Shown in pieces: positions 1 to 13,075 of a DNA stretch of 64,000 nt. This stretch comes from Parietichytrium sp. I65-24A (lineage: Eukaryota; Sar; Bigyra; Thraustochytrida; Thraustochytriidae), in NCBI GenBank assembly GCA_012862575.1, contig BLSF01000080.1:1-64000 (forward strand). The letters are read 5' to 3'. The translations under genes and the position numbers were made by a program. Position 1 is the stretch's first letter. Each line of letters begins with the position of its first letter. The notes beneath the pieces are model-generated. The model had not been told where the DNA came from, ran no database searches, and worked only from the letters and a program-made list of their open reading frames with translations.

Positions 1-840
1 CTCAGTGCGCAAGCAAAACCATCCCTGGCACAATTGTATGTATGTGTCTTTGCAATACCAATAAGCATTTTCATATGTCTTGGCTACTGTGAAGGCAATC
101 AACCGACTTGATCATCCGTGGTGTACAGTACCGGTACCACACACTTTATGGAAAGTCGGACTCGGATAGGAGGAGTTCAACAGCTCTTCGCGGAGCAAGC
201 TATAGCAAGCCCCCCATTTTGAACCCGTAAAATTCCTTGCGCATTTTAGAGACAATCAGACCCACCCAGCAGGCAAGCTTCCACTTTGTCCTTCATTTTG
301 TCCTTGTCTCGCATCCGCAAGCTCATGAGATGCAATGCATGACTTCCAACGGCAAACGCCAAGAAGGTATCGCTCTTGGAGAGTGGCTAAATCTGCGTCG
401 AAACTAAGTGCTCAAGCTTGATATACAAACCTAGGCGACAAACACACACAAACACACATCTTCTTCCCATCTCCATTTCAGTCTCACAGTAGTCTCTCAC
501 ATTCAATCAACTCGTCGTTCTGCCTCCTTCCAAGTTCGACCAAGCGGATTTCCGAGAATCAAAACATGAATTTCGGACACCTTCTCTATCTCAGAGCAGC
601 AATTTGAACTTGGAAAAGCTTCGCGCCAACGAATAACTTTGTTGTGGATTTCACCTCATCAAGGTTTTCTCTTCGATTTCCCAAGTTCGGCGCTAGCAAG
701 AAGGGCCGTGGGGATTTCTCCAGAGCTCCGAACTTAAGTCTGTCCAGAAAAAAGAGAGGATAACATCGCCCAATATATATATCACCCACCTCGCCAGGGG
801 GGTTTATACTAGTACTATGCAAAGAGACATTTGCTTCCAT
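1..840. repeat. Duplicated upstream region of a cysteine-rich gene (left copy)
   Basis: This block aligns by eye, with substitutions and small indels, to about 3770-4530, the DNA upstream of the cysteine-rich gene at 1176-3706. Shared stretches include the run of CAACAGCTCTTCGCG near 178 and 3928, the CACACACAAACACACATCTTCTT run near 440 and 4185, and the ACTAGTACTATGCAAA stretch near 812 and 4518. Because the right copy lies upstream of a minus-strand start codon, the left copy should be the upstream region of a sister gene whose CDS begins some 70 bases left of position 1. Divergence is clearly more than sequencing noise, so this is an old tandem duplication rather than an assembly effect. 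Confidence 0.85.
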
Positions 841-1175
841 AATCCGGATCTTGAGAGCCTAACGCACCCCATTTTTAGGCACAGCTATGGTGTGGAGCCG
901 TTGGGCATCTTTTTCTCAAACCCAGAGGCCGTTCAACTTCGAACAGCTGGTGGAGCAATGAAGCAAAACATGATTGTCGCTTTTCAGAAAAGGCTCTGAA
1001 ATTCAATGTCGCACAAGTATAAACTGAAGGCGCTCCTCGATGAGAAGTGTCAGAAGTTGTTGTTAATTATGTTCGTGAGCTCTTAGTCATATGCATTTCG
1101 TTACTATTTTTGGTGGCCGCATAGCCCTTCGAGAACCAAGACGCGCAAGTCTCGAGTTTGCTTGCTGCGCGAGGA
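841..1175. other. Intergenic DNA, 3' side of the cysteine-rich gene
   Basis: This stretch holds the presumed 3' UTR of the minus-strand cysteine-rich gene and the far end of the sister gene's upstream region. I see no open reading frame with protein-like composition and no RNA gene. Confidence 0.5.
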
Positions 1176-3706
1176 TTAATCTGTGGAGGAATACTCGCTA
1201 TATTCTTGGGAGTATTCATGGGTGGAGTAGTCACCATCGCCACCGTCGCCAGAGGAGTAGTCGCCACCATCATCATCGTCGTCATCGCCGGAGCCAGAGT
1301 AATCGCCTCCGTCATCATCATCATCATCACCAGACGAACTGTACTCTCCACCTTCATCAACGCACTCAGAGTTGCTAGAATCCCAAGAGCAGCCTTCCAC
1401 TTTTCCGCCTTCGCACAATGACTTCGAGGTGAGATCAGCGCATTCCACATCTGCCAGTGCTTTGCATTCCGAGCTGGAAATCGCAAAGCATGGGCCATCG
1501 GAGACCGCTGCAAGGTTCTTGCCGCAGTAGGTAGACGAGGTGTAGTCTGCACAAGTCCACGCGCTCGCATCCTCGCTGGTGACGCAAGTCTTGGCTGTGC
1601 TGTCCAACGGGTACTGGAAGGAGCACTCATCCTTCTTGGTGCAGACAGAGGAAACGGTCCCCACAGCCTCGCAAGAAGCCTCAGTGTACGGCACGCAAAT
1701 ACTGTCCTCGTAGACGCAAGGACCATCGGACAATTTGTAAGAATCTGCGACACAGGTGGCTTTGCTTGGGTAGTCACCGCAAGTCCAAGAATCCACCTCC
1801 TCCTGGCTCATGCAGCGAGTAGTGGATCCGTCGATTGGCTTGATGAACGTGCACTCGCTCTTTTTGGAGCACTTGGACTTATCCGTCCCGATATCATCGC
1901 ACGAAGCTTCGGAAAGCGCTATGCAGCTTCCAGAAGAGCTGTAAAGGCAGGGAGCATCAGTCACCTTGCTGAGATCAGCATTGCAGAAGCCAGAGTTGCT
2001 GTATTGGTCGCATGTCCACTCCGCAACATCGGTGCTGTTGAAGCATGACCCACTCTTGGTGTTGAGCTTGATTCGATAAGAGCACTCATCATCTTTTGCG
2101 CAAGTCTTGCTGCTGGAATAGTCTTCACATTCCAAGTCTGCCGTCGCTTTGCACTCTTTGGAAGGAGTGTAAGAGCATGGCCCGTCCGAAACCTTCAGTT
2201 TGTTCTTCGAACAGTCCGAGCTGGACGCGTATTGCGAGCAAGTCCATGAGTCAACGTCAGCCTTAGTGTAGCATCTGCTGGACTTCTCTCCAATGTATGT
2301 GCCAAAGGTGCACTCGGTTTTGGCGTTGCAGAGATTCTTGTTCTTAGCGAAATCTTCGCAGGTCGCTGAGCCAATAGAAGCACACTCGGACCCGGACACA
2401 AAGCATGGGGCGTCTGGTACGGACGATGGGTCTTTGGTACATGTCTTGGTGGAGTAGCTCGAGCATGTCCAGGTTTCTGGAATCCCTGCGTCCATGCAGA
2501 CTTCAGCTCCGCCATCCACTGGAGCGCTTACNCTATGCAGCTTCCAGAAGAGCTGTAAAGGCAGGGAGCATCAGTCACCTTGCTGAGATCAGCATTGCAG
2601 AAGCCAGAGTTGCTGTATTGGTCGCATGTCCACTCCGCAACATCGGTGCTGTTGAAGCATGACCCACTCTTGGTGTTGAGCTTGATTCGATAAGAGCACT
2701 CATCATCTTTTGCGCAAGTCTTGCTGCTGGAATAGTCTTCACATTCCAAGTCTGCCGTCGCTTTGCACTCTTTGGAAGGAGTGTAAGAGCATGGCCCGTC
2801 CGAAACCTTCAGTTTGTTCTTCGAACAGTCCGAGCTGGACGCGTATTGCGAGCAAGTCCATGAGTCAACGTCAGCCTTAGTGTAGCATCTGCTGGACTTC
2901 TCTCCAATGTATGTGCCAAAGGTGCACTCGGTTTTGGCGTTGCAGAGATTCTTGTTCTTAGCGAAATCTTCGCAGGTCGCTGAGCCAATAGAAGCACACT
3001 CGGACCCGGACACAAAGCATGGGGCGTCTGGTACGGACGATGGGTCTTTGGTACATGTCTTGGTGGAGTAGCTCGAGCATGTCCAGGTTTCTGGAATCCC
3101 TGCGTCCATGCAGACTTCAGCTCCGCCATCCACTGGAGCGCTTACGACGCAGCTACTATCTCCTGCGCAATCACTGGTGGCGAGATCCTCACAGGTCTTT
3201 TCGGCCTCAGCAATGCACTTGCCCAAGGCAGAGTACATGCAAGGCGCATCGGAGATGGTGAACGTTGAGGTGGTGCACAGCGACGATGAAGTGATATCAG
3301 AGCAGGTCCACTCTTTATCTTTCGTAAAGCACACGGCTTTTGTTGGGGAGTACGGGGTCACGTCCAACGTACAGTCATCTCGGTCCGCGCAAGAGCTTGC
3401 GCTGATGGCCTCGCAAGGTGCAGAAGCGACGGAGTAGCAAACGGATTCGGAAGCGTACCACACGCAAGACCTATCTGACACTTTGCTCGCGTCCTTTGAG
3501 CAAGTTTTCGAGCTGGTGTAATCAGCGCATGTATACTCCTGCCAGTCGGAAAGCTCCAAGCAGGAGGACTTTGCGGAGTTGATTGCAGGCAAATACTTGC
3601 AACTGGAGTTCTTCGTGCACTTGGACTTGCTAAGCTTATTGCAGCCATCCGCAGCAGCCTGCTGCAGCAGCAGCGCCATGAGCAAAGCCTCGATCGCAAG
3701 CTTCAT
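1176..3706 (-). CDS. Secreted cysteine-rich repeat protein with acidic Ser/Gly/Tyr tail (split by assembly duplication)
   Basis: The ATG at 3704-3706 opens a signal peptide (MKLAIEALLMALLLQQAAA). About seven tandem units of 75 residues follow, each starting WTC and carrying about eight cysteines in a fixed spacing (WTC-x2-Y, then C, D-x-P-C, C, C, C, C, C). The C-terminus is a low-complexity tail of Asp runs, Gly, Ser and Tyr. The reading frame is broken by the single N at 2532. Bases 1919-2531 and 2533-3145 are identical, which is what unmerged contig ends give. Dropping one copy and the N (614 bases) restores one frame of 638 residues. The unit count assumes this correction. No enzyme domain is recognised; the regular disulphide-type spacing suggests an extracellular matrix, cell-wall or mucilage protein. 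The duplicated upstream region suggests a tandem family. Confidence 0.8.
1919..2531. repeat. Copy 1 of exact 613-bp assembly duplication
   Basis: These bases match 2533-3145 at a constant offset of 614 wherever I compared them, including both ends. The two copies are separated only by the N at 2532. A biological tandem duplication inside a coding region would not be expected to shift the reading frame and abut an ambiguous base, so I read it as an assembly overlap left unmerged. Confidence 0.92.
2533..3145. repeat. Copy 2 of exact 613-bp assembly duplication
   Basis: Second copy of the segment at 1919-2531. It lies within the cysteine-rich CDS and encodes units three to five of the repeat protein. 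Counting it as real would give a false estimate of the repeat number. Confidence 0.92.
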
Positions 3707-3769
3707 TTTTCTATGCTCTTGATGTCGACCAGAGAAAGTTGAATGCCTGATTGGTGACTGCGATCAAAC

Positions 3770-4530
3770 CCAGAGCAGCAAGCAAAAACCAGCTCTGACA
3801 CAGCTGTATGTGTTTGCAATGTGATGAGTATCTCGGCATGTCTTGGCTACTGAGAGGGCAATCGGCCGATTTAGTTATCCGTGCTGTACCACACACTGTA
3901 TGGGAAGGCCGGGTGGGAGGAGTCCAACAGCTCTTCGCGAAGCAAGATTCCCATTTCAAACCCGTAAAAGCCCTCGTGTATTTTCGAAGACAATCAGACC
4001 CACCCGGCAGGCCAACTTCCATTTTGTCCTTCGGCTCACATCCGCAAGCTCATGGGATGGAATGCATGGCCTCTAACGGTGATTGCGAGATATTGCGAGG
4101 AAGGTATCGGTCTTGGAGAGTGGCTAAATCTGCGTCGAAACTGAGTACCGGTACTCAAACTTGATATGCAGACCTAGGCGACAAACACACACAAACACAC
4201 ATCTTCTTTCCATCTCCATTTCAGTCTCACAGTAGCCTCTCACATTCAATCAACTCGTCGTTCTCCCTTCTTCCAAGTTGGACAAAGGGATTTCCTCGGA
4301 TCTCCCTACTTGTGTGTAATATAATATTCGGACACCTTTTCTATCTCGAACAGCAACTTGAGCTTCGAAAAGCTTGGCGCTAGAGAATGACTGTTTCGTG
4401 AATATCACATCCGGCCAAATTTGAGACCTTTCAACGACAAAGATAAATCTTCCCAGAGGGAATGGGGGACAACATCGCCCGATGCTGCCAACCCCGCCAG
4501 GAGGTTGACACTAGTACTAGTACTATGCAA
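3770..4530. repeat. Duplicated upstream region of the cysteine-rich gene (right copy)
   Basis: This is the promoter-side DNA of the cysteine-rich gene, homologous to about 1-840. The conserved blocks are candidates for shared control elements. One is an AGTACTAGTACTATGCAAA stretch near 4513-4531, about 810 bases upstream of the start codon. The copies have diverged by point changes and indels. Confidence 0.8.
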
Positions 4531-7190
4531 AAAAGACATAAGTCAAAGCTATCTCAGCAAAGCTTCGAATATTACAGCGCAGCAAGGTACTCACAGCCAG
4601 TACTGAGTACCGCACTGCCACGAACCTGGAAGACCGTCCAACATCTCAGCATAACTTATCTCAGCAGCTTGCTCCTTGAGTCAACCTACCTTTCGACCAC
4701 ACATTGTTCTTCTTTCTTTGTTTGTTTCTTTCGGGGCAGCAGGTTCATCTGAGGTCCCAGCAGCACTCTGCGCGAATTCCGGGTGTAGGATATACACGGC
4801 AGAGTAGAGCCGATAACATCTGGAAAGACCTCCCTGAGGCTCGGGTGTGCTAGCTAGCAAATTGCGACTCGCTGTCAAGCTATGAATGGTGATGACCAGT
4901 CTGATTCGCGGTTGGCGTGCATTTCTTCCACTTCCACTTCACCCACTTCGATGACCCCATGATACCCCATGGCTGGCACTGCCTGCGAGTAGTGAATCAG
5001 AGCGTTCGAACCTCTCTCTCTTTTTCTTTTTCATTCTCCCTCTTCCCCACCTCCATCCATCAACCTCCCTCGCGTTTACCGATGGCTTCCGATGGCACTT
5101 GAATGCAAAGTATTTCAATCAAGCGATCCGTCTCCGCTGTTGGGCCTGTTGGGCCGTGCCTGTCGTGCAATGCGGTCATTCGGGGCGAGATAAAAGGAGA
5201 TCAAAATGGAGTCTTTGCCTATGCTTTCAAAAGTGACTTGGTAGCCATGGATTGGTCGGATTGGAAGCCGTTTGGTGCGACATATTCATTATTTCGTTGA
5301 TGGAATTGATGGAAAACACGTTTTCGAGGTTGTTCCGATGAACGAATTGCATTGGAAAAATGAACTCACCAACGCTCCTGGCCCGAAGATTCGCTTACTA
5401 ATTGCAAACACAATGCATTAGCGAGTCCGCTGGAGTCGGGACAAAACAAAAAGCCAAATGTTGGGTCTGCAAGTCCACTCGAGCTTTCGTCGCCAACGAC
5501 AACAAATTGCTCAACAATTTGACAATAATACACCTCACGAAACGGGTGTTTCGCATGTAACAAACAGATGATATTTTTTTATCTCTGCACAACGGCACGA
5601 AGAGCTTATGTACACTAAGCCACTGCGTTTTGTTGTAACAGTAAGCTCATGATAAGACCTAGAGTAAAGAGCGACTGGGAAGGAGGGGGTCTAGACTGTC
5701 TAGCTAGACGCAGATGCTTCCTCTCCGACAAAGTTTCTGTTTCCGAATGACAAATCGCCCGCGTCTCTTCTGCCACTTCAACAATAACACTTTCGAGGAC
5801 ACCCTCTTAGCCTGACCGTTGCACCGCCTTTTACTAGTCTTCATTAGCCTGGCCTTACCCCGACGAATTGACTAGATTGGACCCCACCATCGATGCAGTA
5901 CGTTGTTAATACTGCTTTACTCGTAAGAGCTAATAAGACATTTGTAGGTCTTATTAAGCCCGAGTATCCGCATTATTATGTACTATGAGAAGTGCTACGC
6001 CAGCACTTGTAGTGGGCGTTATGGCTAAGCTTTAGCAATGCTGTAACTGTAAGTAATTTTGCATTGCATTGGGTTGTATTTCGATTGATGAACAGTGAAA
6101 TGCATTGAATGTTGAAGAGATTGAGGAAAGTGGTGGGGAAAAGCAAGTTGAAAATCGCGAATTGCGTCTGGTTGCGACTAGTTCACCAGTAAGTTCCACC
6201 AAGAAGATTCAAGCCAAGAAGACTTACTCCTGTCACGGCCCACGTTGCTGGTGCGACCACTGTCTTGTTTTTGACTCCGACGCATTGAGAGCAGAAGACT
6301 CCGACGAGCCGGGATGGTCGGGATGCATCGGAATGGATCAAAGAATTGAAACCGCCTCGGACTGTAAGCCTCCATAGCCTTCATTCGTGTCAGGTCCTGC
6401 TGGCCCTACTTTGCGTCGCCCAAGTGTTTGGTTTCGGTGGTCCGCCGAGAGACCTGGACTTTGCTGTCACTCTGCGTCCTTCTCCATGCTGGTTTAGATG
6501 TGCTCCGTATCCCGTTGCCACTAGAACCGAATCCAACGAGACTGTTTGATCGACTGCGGGACAGCGGAGCAAGTTGTGGTTCAAAGGATCTGGGCTTCCC
6601 TGTTCTCCGTCGATCGCTTTTGATTGACTGTGAATTGATTGAGATTGATTGATGTCAAGATTGACTAGATTGACTGTGGTTGTGAGATTGATGAGATTGA
6701 CCTCCCTGACTAGGCCAGCTAGTAGTACAACGTCACGGTCTAAATAAGTGCAACTATCAATCTTAATACTAAATGGGTGACTATAGAACAAATGAACAGC
6801 TCGCTGGAGAGCACCACCTTTTCGCGGCAAATTGCGCATCATTTTCTGCGACATTTTTTCCCGATTTTCTCGCCATTTTCATTCCATTTTCCCTGACGAG
6901 TGCTACGGCTCATATACCCCCAATCTAGTGAACAACCGAGCAGTTCCTCCCCATAAGACCCACCAGGAACTACCATAGCCCTCGTCCTCCCTTGCCTCTC
7001 CACGTCAATCCACTTAGCCAATCCGCTATCGCACTTCTTACTGACACCTCAAACCTCCAATTAGGCCAATCTGGAACGTAGCAGTCATATCAACCCAATT
7101 ACCGTCTAACTTAGCACGTTACTAGGAGCCTCAGTAGCCAGCGGGAGTCCACAGACATGTGAGAGAGGAAAATGTTCATCGAAATAACAC
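4531..7190. other. Long intergenic region, no gene recognised
   Basis: I see only short frames without protein-like composition. It holds a GTACTGAGTACC motif near 4588-4612, a 9-bp perfect hairpin (TAATAAGAC and its complement, 5931-5939 and 5948-5956, 8-base loop), and a patch of degenerate GATTGA repeats at about 6610-6700. Nothing supports a transposon or RNA gene. Confidence 0.5.
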
Positions 7191-7214
7191 AGAGAGAGAG
7201 AGAGAGAGAGAGAG
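7191..7214 (+). promoter_or_regulatory. (AG)12 tract upstream of PheRS beta
   Basis: An uninterrupted AG dinucleotide run lies about 195 bases upstream of the chosen ATG, on the coding strand. Similar GA tracts lie upstream of several other genes here, so it may be a promoter or 5' UTR element. This is inference from position only. Confidence 0.45.
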
Positions 7215-7409
7215 TGCTCGCGGACCAAAAGTGCGTACGTCTCTTATAGAGAAAGAGATAAGGAGAAGGAAGAAGGTGTGTGTGGGTATATACGTTCTCG
7301 GCTGTGGGTACTCGGTACGCTGTGAGCAGAAGTAGTTGGGCCTAATCGTGTGTCCACGGGCAGAGGAGGAAAAGGAAGAGCGCATAAGAAGGGCGGTAAA
7401 AAAAAGAAA

Positions 7410-9287
7410 ATGCCGACGGTGAGCTTGGACAAGAGTCTGCTGTTCGCAGCATTGGAGCAGGAGTACACGAGGGAGGAGTTTGACCAGCTGTGCTTTGAGT
7501 TCGGCATCGAGCTGGACGATGTGGTAGAAGAGGAAGGTGGAAAGGAGACGTATAAAATCGATATCCCCGCGAACAGATATGATCTGCTGTGTTTGGAGGG
7601 ACTGGCGCGGGCGCTGAGGGTGTACAAGGGAATGGAGCCCGCTCCAGTGTTCAAGACCGTGGATCCGAGCGCCGATGTCAAGGAGAAGACCAAGATGGTG
7701 GTGCGGAAAGAGACTGCGCAGATCAGGCCTTTCGTGGTGTGCGCTATCCTTCGCGGACTCAAGCTTGATGAGAACTCGTACCAGAGCTGCATTGATTTGC
7801 AGGATACTCTGCATCACAACATCTGCAGGCGACGCACGCTCGTGGCGATTGGCACGCACGACCTCGATGCGGTCGAAGGGCCTTTTACTTACGAAGCCCT
7901 GCCACCTGAGCAGATCCGCTTCGAGCACCTGTTCGCCGATAAGGAGATGGACGGCAAGGAGATGATGGAGTGGTTCAGAACGGAGCCTGAAGGAAAGCAC
8001 ATCAAGGAATACACCAACATCATCTACGATTCCCCAGTGTACCCAATTATCTACGACAAAAACAGGACCGTGCTTTCCCTTCCACCCATCATCAATGGCA
8101 AGGTTTCCAAGATCAGCCCAGAGACGAAAAACATGTTCATCGAGTGCACTGCTACGGATATGACCAAGGCCAAGATCGTCTTAAACACATTAGTGGCTAT
8201 GTTCTCAAAGTATTGCTCCGAGCCAGACTCTGTCGAGATCGTGGAGGTCCTCTACGATGAGCCAGTGGTGCCTGGCGGACAGACTGAAGCCATCACATCC
8301 ATGTCCTGCCCAGACCTGTCAACTAGAGAGCACAGCGCTCGCGTGGACGAGATCAATTCTACCGCTGGAATCCAGCTCGAGGCAGAGAAAATGCTTGACC
8401 TTTGCAATCGCATGCAGCTCGGACCTGCTCGCCTAGACGACGAAAAGAAGGTCCTGACCGTCACTGTTCCAGTCACTCGCAGTGACATCTTGCATGAAGT
8501 CGATATTATTGAGGACATTGCGATCGCTTATGGTTACAACAATATTGCGCGCACCGTGCCGGTCAGCCATCGGGCCGGCAAGGAGCTTCCCATCAACCTG
8601 TTGGCGGATCTGCTGCGATATGAAATTAGTCGCCAGGGGTACACCGAGGTTCTTTCTTTGGGACTGTGCTCGCGCGACGAGAACTATACGTTTCTGAAGA
8701 AAGAGGACGACGGACTTGCTGTCTCACTGGCAAACCCTGCAACCTTGGAGTTCCAGGTCGTCCGCACTTCCCTGATCCCAGGGCTACTCAAGACATTGGG
8801 GGAGAACGCTTCCCAAAAGGTCTCTGAGGGTATTCGCCTCTTTGAGATTTCCGACGTGGTGCTAAGAGATCCAAAAACTGTGGAGCAACGCGATGTGGGC
8901 TGCAGGAATGAGAGAAGGTTGGGGGTGTTGCACGCTGGCCTCGCCTCAAGCTTTGAAACTCTGCACGGCCTCATCGATCGGTTGATGCAGGTGCTTGCTG
9001 TGGTGCCTTCGGAGGAGTACTGCCCAGAGGCTGCGAAAACCCCACTGGTAGAAATGCTTGTGTCCACTGGAGCAAGTATTGGGGATTACAAGCTTGTGGA
9101 GAACGACCTTCCAATGTTCTTCCCTCAGCGCGGCGGGAAGCTTATCTGGCGCGCAAACGGGAAGAAGGAGTATGAAGAGATTGGTATCATTGGTGTCTTG
9201 CACCCAGAGGTTTCCAAGGACAATTTCGGCATTCCGTTCCCTTGCACAATCTTGGAAATCAACATCGAGCCTTTTGTTCGGGAGTGA
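7410..9287 (+). CDS. FARSB: Phenylalanine--tRNA ligase beta subunit, cytosolic
   Basis: The product is the beta chain of the alpha2-beta2 enzyme that charges tRNA-Phe. The 625-residue protein starts MPTVSLDKS, matching the usual archaeal/eukaryotic N-terminus, and continues with the family signature KIDIPANRYDLLCLEGLARAL. A B3/4-type editing region follows, then the B5 segment (VTVPVTRSDILHEVDIIEDI) and the catalytic-like core ending LHPEVSKDNFGIPFPCTILEINIEPF. The length is close to the usual 590-610. An in-frame stretch upstream begins with GTG at 7350 and is Lys/Gly-rich; I chose the ATG at 7410 because conserved sequence begins there. Intronless. It converges on RAB2 with a 333-bp spacer. 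Confidence 0.96.
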   Translation: MPTVSLDKSLLFAALEQEYTREEFDQLCFEFGIELDDVVEEEGGKETYKIDIPANRYDLLCLEGLARALRVYKGMEPAPVFKTVDPSADVKEKTKMVVRKETAQIRPFVVCAILRGLKLDENSYQSCIDLQDTLHHNICRRRTLVAIGTHDLDAVEGPFTYEALPPEQIRFEHLFADKEMDGKEMMEWFRTEPEGKHIKEYTNIIYDSPVYPIIYDKNRTVLSLPPIINGKVSKISPETKNMFIECTATDMTKAKIVLNTLVAMFSKYCSEPDSVEIVEVLYDEPVVPGGQTEAITSMSCPDLSTREHSARVDEINSTAGIQLEAEKMLDLCNRMQLGPARLDDEKKVLTVTVPVTRSDILHEVDIIEDIAIAYGYNNIARTVPVSHRAGKELPINLLADLLRYEISRQGYTEVLSLGLCSRDENYTFLKKEDDGLAVSLANPATLEFQVVRTSLIPGLLKTLGENASQKVSEGIRLFEISDVVLRDPKTVEQRDVGCRNERRLGVLHAGLASSFETLHGLIDRLMQVLAVVPSEEYCPEAAKTPLVEMLVSTGASIGDYKLVENDLPMFFPQRGGKLIWRANGKKEYEEIGIIGVLHPEVSKDNFGIPFPCTILEINIEPFVRE

Positions 9288-9620
9288 TTGAATTCTTTCC
9301 CAATGACTTTTTTCCGAGTTGCTTTCAACTAGAAGAGAAACGGACAAAGTAATAAAAGAAAAAAAAAAAGAATTCCAGAGTAGTAGCCTTACTTGGTGAT
9401 AAGTTCTCCTCAGGCGAATTTACCTTATAACATTCCTTCCTGGTCTTTTTTATAAATCGAGCGATCGGGCTACAGCCGTTCGTACAGAAGCACGCAAACA
9501 GAATGACAAAGCCCTCAAAAAGTGAGATTTTTTCTTTAATACTTTTTTTACCTCTCCTCATTTTCGTTTTGATTGCCTTGTGATATATCTGTGTTACAGC
9601 GAACGGCCACTTTCTTCACT
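9288..9620. other. Convergent spacer between PheRS beta and RAB2
   Basis: AT-rich 3' UTR DNA shared by two converging genes. It contains an A-rich run at about 9353-9370 preceded by AATAAAAG, a plausible polyadenylation signal for the plus-strand gene. Confidence 0.5.
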
Positions 9621-12160
<2,540 letters not shown>

Positions 12161-13075
12161 TTAGGCGGCCGTGCTCGAAGCCATGGAGATTCTCTTCATG
12201 AATGTAATGCTTTGTCGTTTGATGGACTCCGCAAGACTCATCATCCTCTGGTTGCGCTTCTTTTGTAGCAATTCAGCGTAGTACCAAAGGCGCTCGACAA
12301 CGACAGGCTCCATTGAGGTGGCAAGAAAGCGAGGCAGCACATCTTTCTCCATCGTCGTGTATGCCTCGTGAGCAGCCTTGAAAAATATCGTCTGGCGGGT
12401 TTTGTGTGGTTCCTTGAGAAGGATGTTGTTGATCTCTTCTAGATGCTTGGGGCTTACGCAGACCCACATTCCAGCCCCGTCTTGCAAAAAGTGGCCATAA
12501 ATCTTGAGAGCGTCCATAATTACGCTGACTTTACTCATAGGCAACTGCAAATTGCGCGCCATATTCATGTGCATTTGGGTGCTTACAACCGTGCTCTTCT
12601 TCTTTCGAGGTATCCTTGCTGCCTCTTCAAGGATGGCTTGCAGCGCACTGTTGGCTTGCGTGTACTTGTGACATCTGAAGCGCTCGGCGGCGAGCCAGAA
12701 GAGCAGGTTTTCGCTAGCATGCTGTTCGCTGCTGAACGCCTTGAATTTTTGAAGGAGAGTGTAGTCGTTGAGGACATACTGCAGCGGAAGGTGCTCTTTG
12801 CTGAAAAACTCCCGGACTTCTCGCTCCTTCTGGCGAAGCGCAAACTGCGAGTCCGTCTCCTCGAGGTCAATGTCAGTCACCTCCGTGAAATCACTAAACT
12901 CTGACATGCTGTAGCCCAGCACAGACGGCACCATTTGCCTCCGCTCGGCGATCCTCGTGGGAGGCGCCGCCTTTGCGCGTCCGTGATACGCTTCTCTGAA
13001 CAGCGTCGTCGGATTCCTCTTCGCTACCCGCAGGTCAGACTCCGTTTGGGACCCACATATAAATTTTCTCAACAT
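12161..13075 (-). CDS. RGS-domain protein (regulator of G-protein signalling)
   Basis: RGS domains accelerate GTP hydrolysis by heterotrimeric G-alpha subunits. The 304-residue protein has a basic N-terminal 50 residues, an acidic linker (EFSDFTEVTDIDLEETD) and an RGS domain at about 90-255. The family hallmarks are ENLLFWLAAERF near 122-133 and TRQTIFFKAAHEAY...MEKDVLPRFLAT near 226-253. An insertion of some 35 residues at about 157-195 makes the domain longer than the usual 120. The C-terminal 50 residues are basic and helical. The frame is open upstream to 13300 but without an earlier ATG, so the ATG at 13073-13075 is the natural start; an unseen upstream exon is possible. No transmembrane segment or GoLoco/DEP domain is visible. 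Confidence 0.88.
   Translation of the reverse strand: MLRKFICGSQTESDLRVAKRNPTTLFREAYHGRAKAAPPTRIAERRQMVPSVLGYSMSEFSDFTEVTDIDLEETDSQFALRQKEREVREFFSKEHLPLQYVLNDYTLLQKFKAFSSEQHASENLLFWLAAERFRCHKYTQANSALQAILEEAARIPRKKKSTVVSTQMHMNMARNLQLPMSKVSVIMDALKIYGHFLQDGAGMWVCVSPKHLEEINNILLKEPHKTRQTIFFKAAHEAYTTMEKDVLPRFLATSMEPVVVERLWYYAELLQKKRNQRMMSLAESIKRQSITFMKRISMASSTAA

Noticed and set aside
1176-2519. Separate 447-residue gene starting at 2519
   Set aside because: The Met is internal to the cysteine-rich repeat; the break is caused by the duplicated contig end and N at 2532.
2195-3129. Two identical 106-residue frames (2195-2515 and 2809-3129)
   Set aside because: They are out-of-frame shadows of the same duplicated segment.
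6995-7025. TGGCTAAGTGG on the minus strand as a tRNA A box
   Set aside because: No B box or cloverleaf pairing at the right distance.
7350-7409. GTG-led 20-residue extension of PheRS beta
   Set aside because: Cytosolic eukaryotic start should be ATG; conserved sequence begins at the ATG at 7410.
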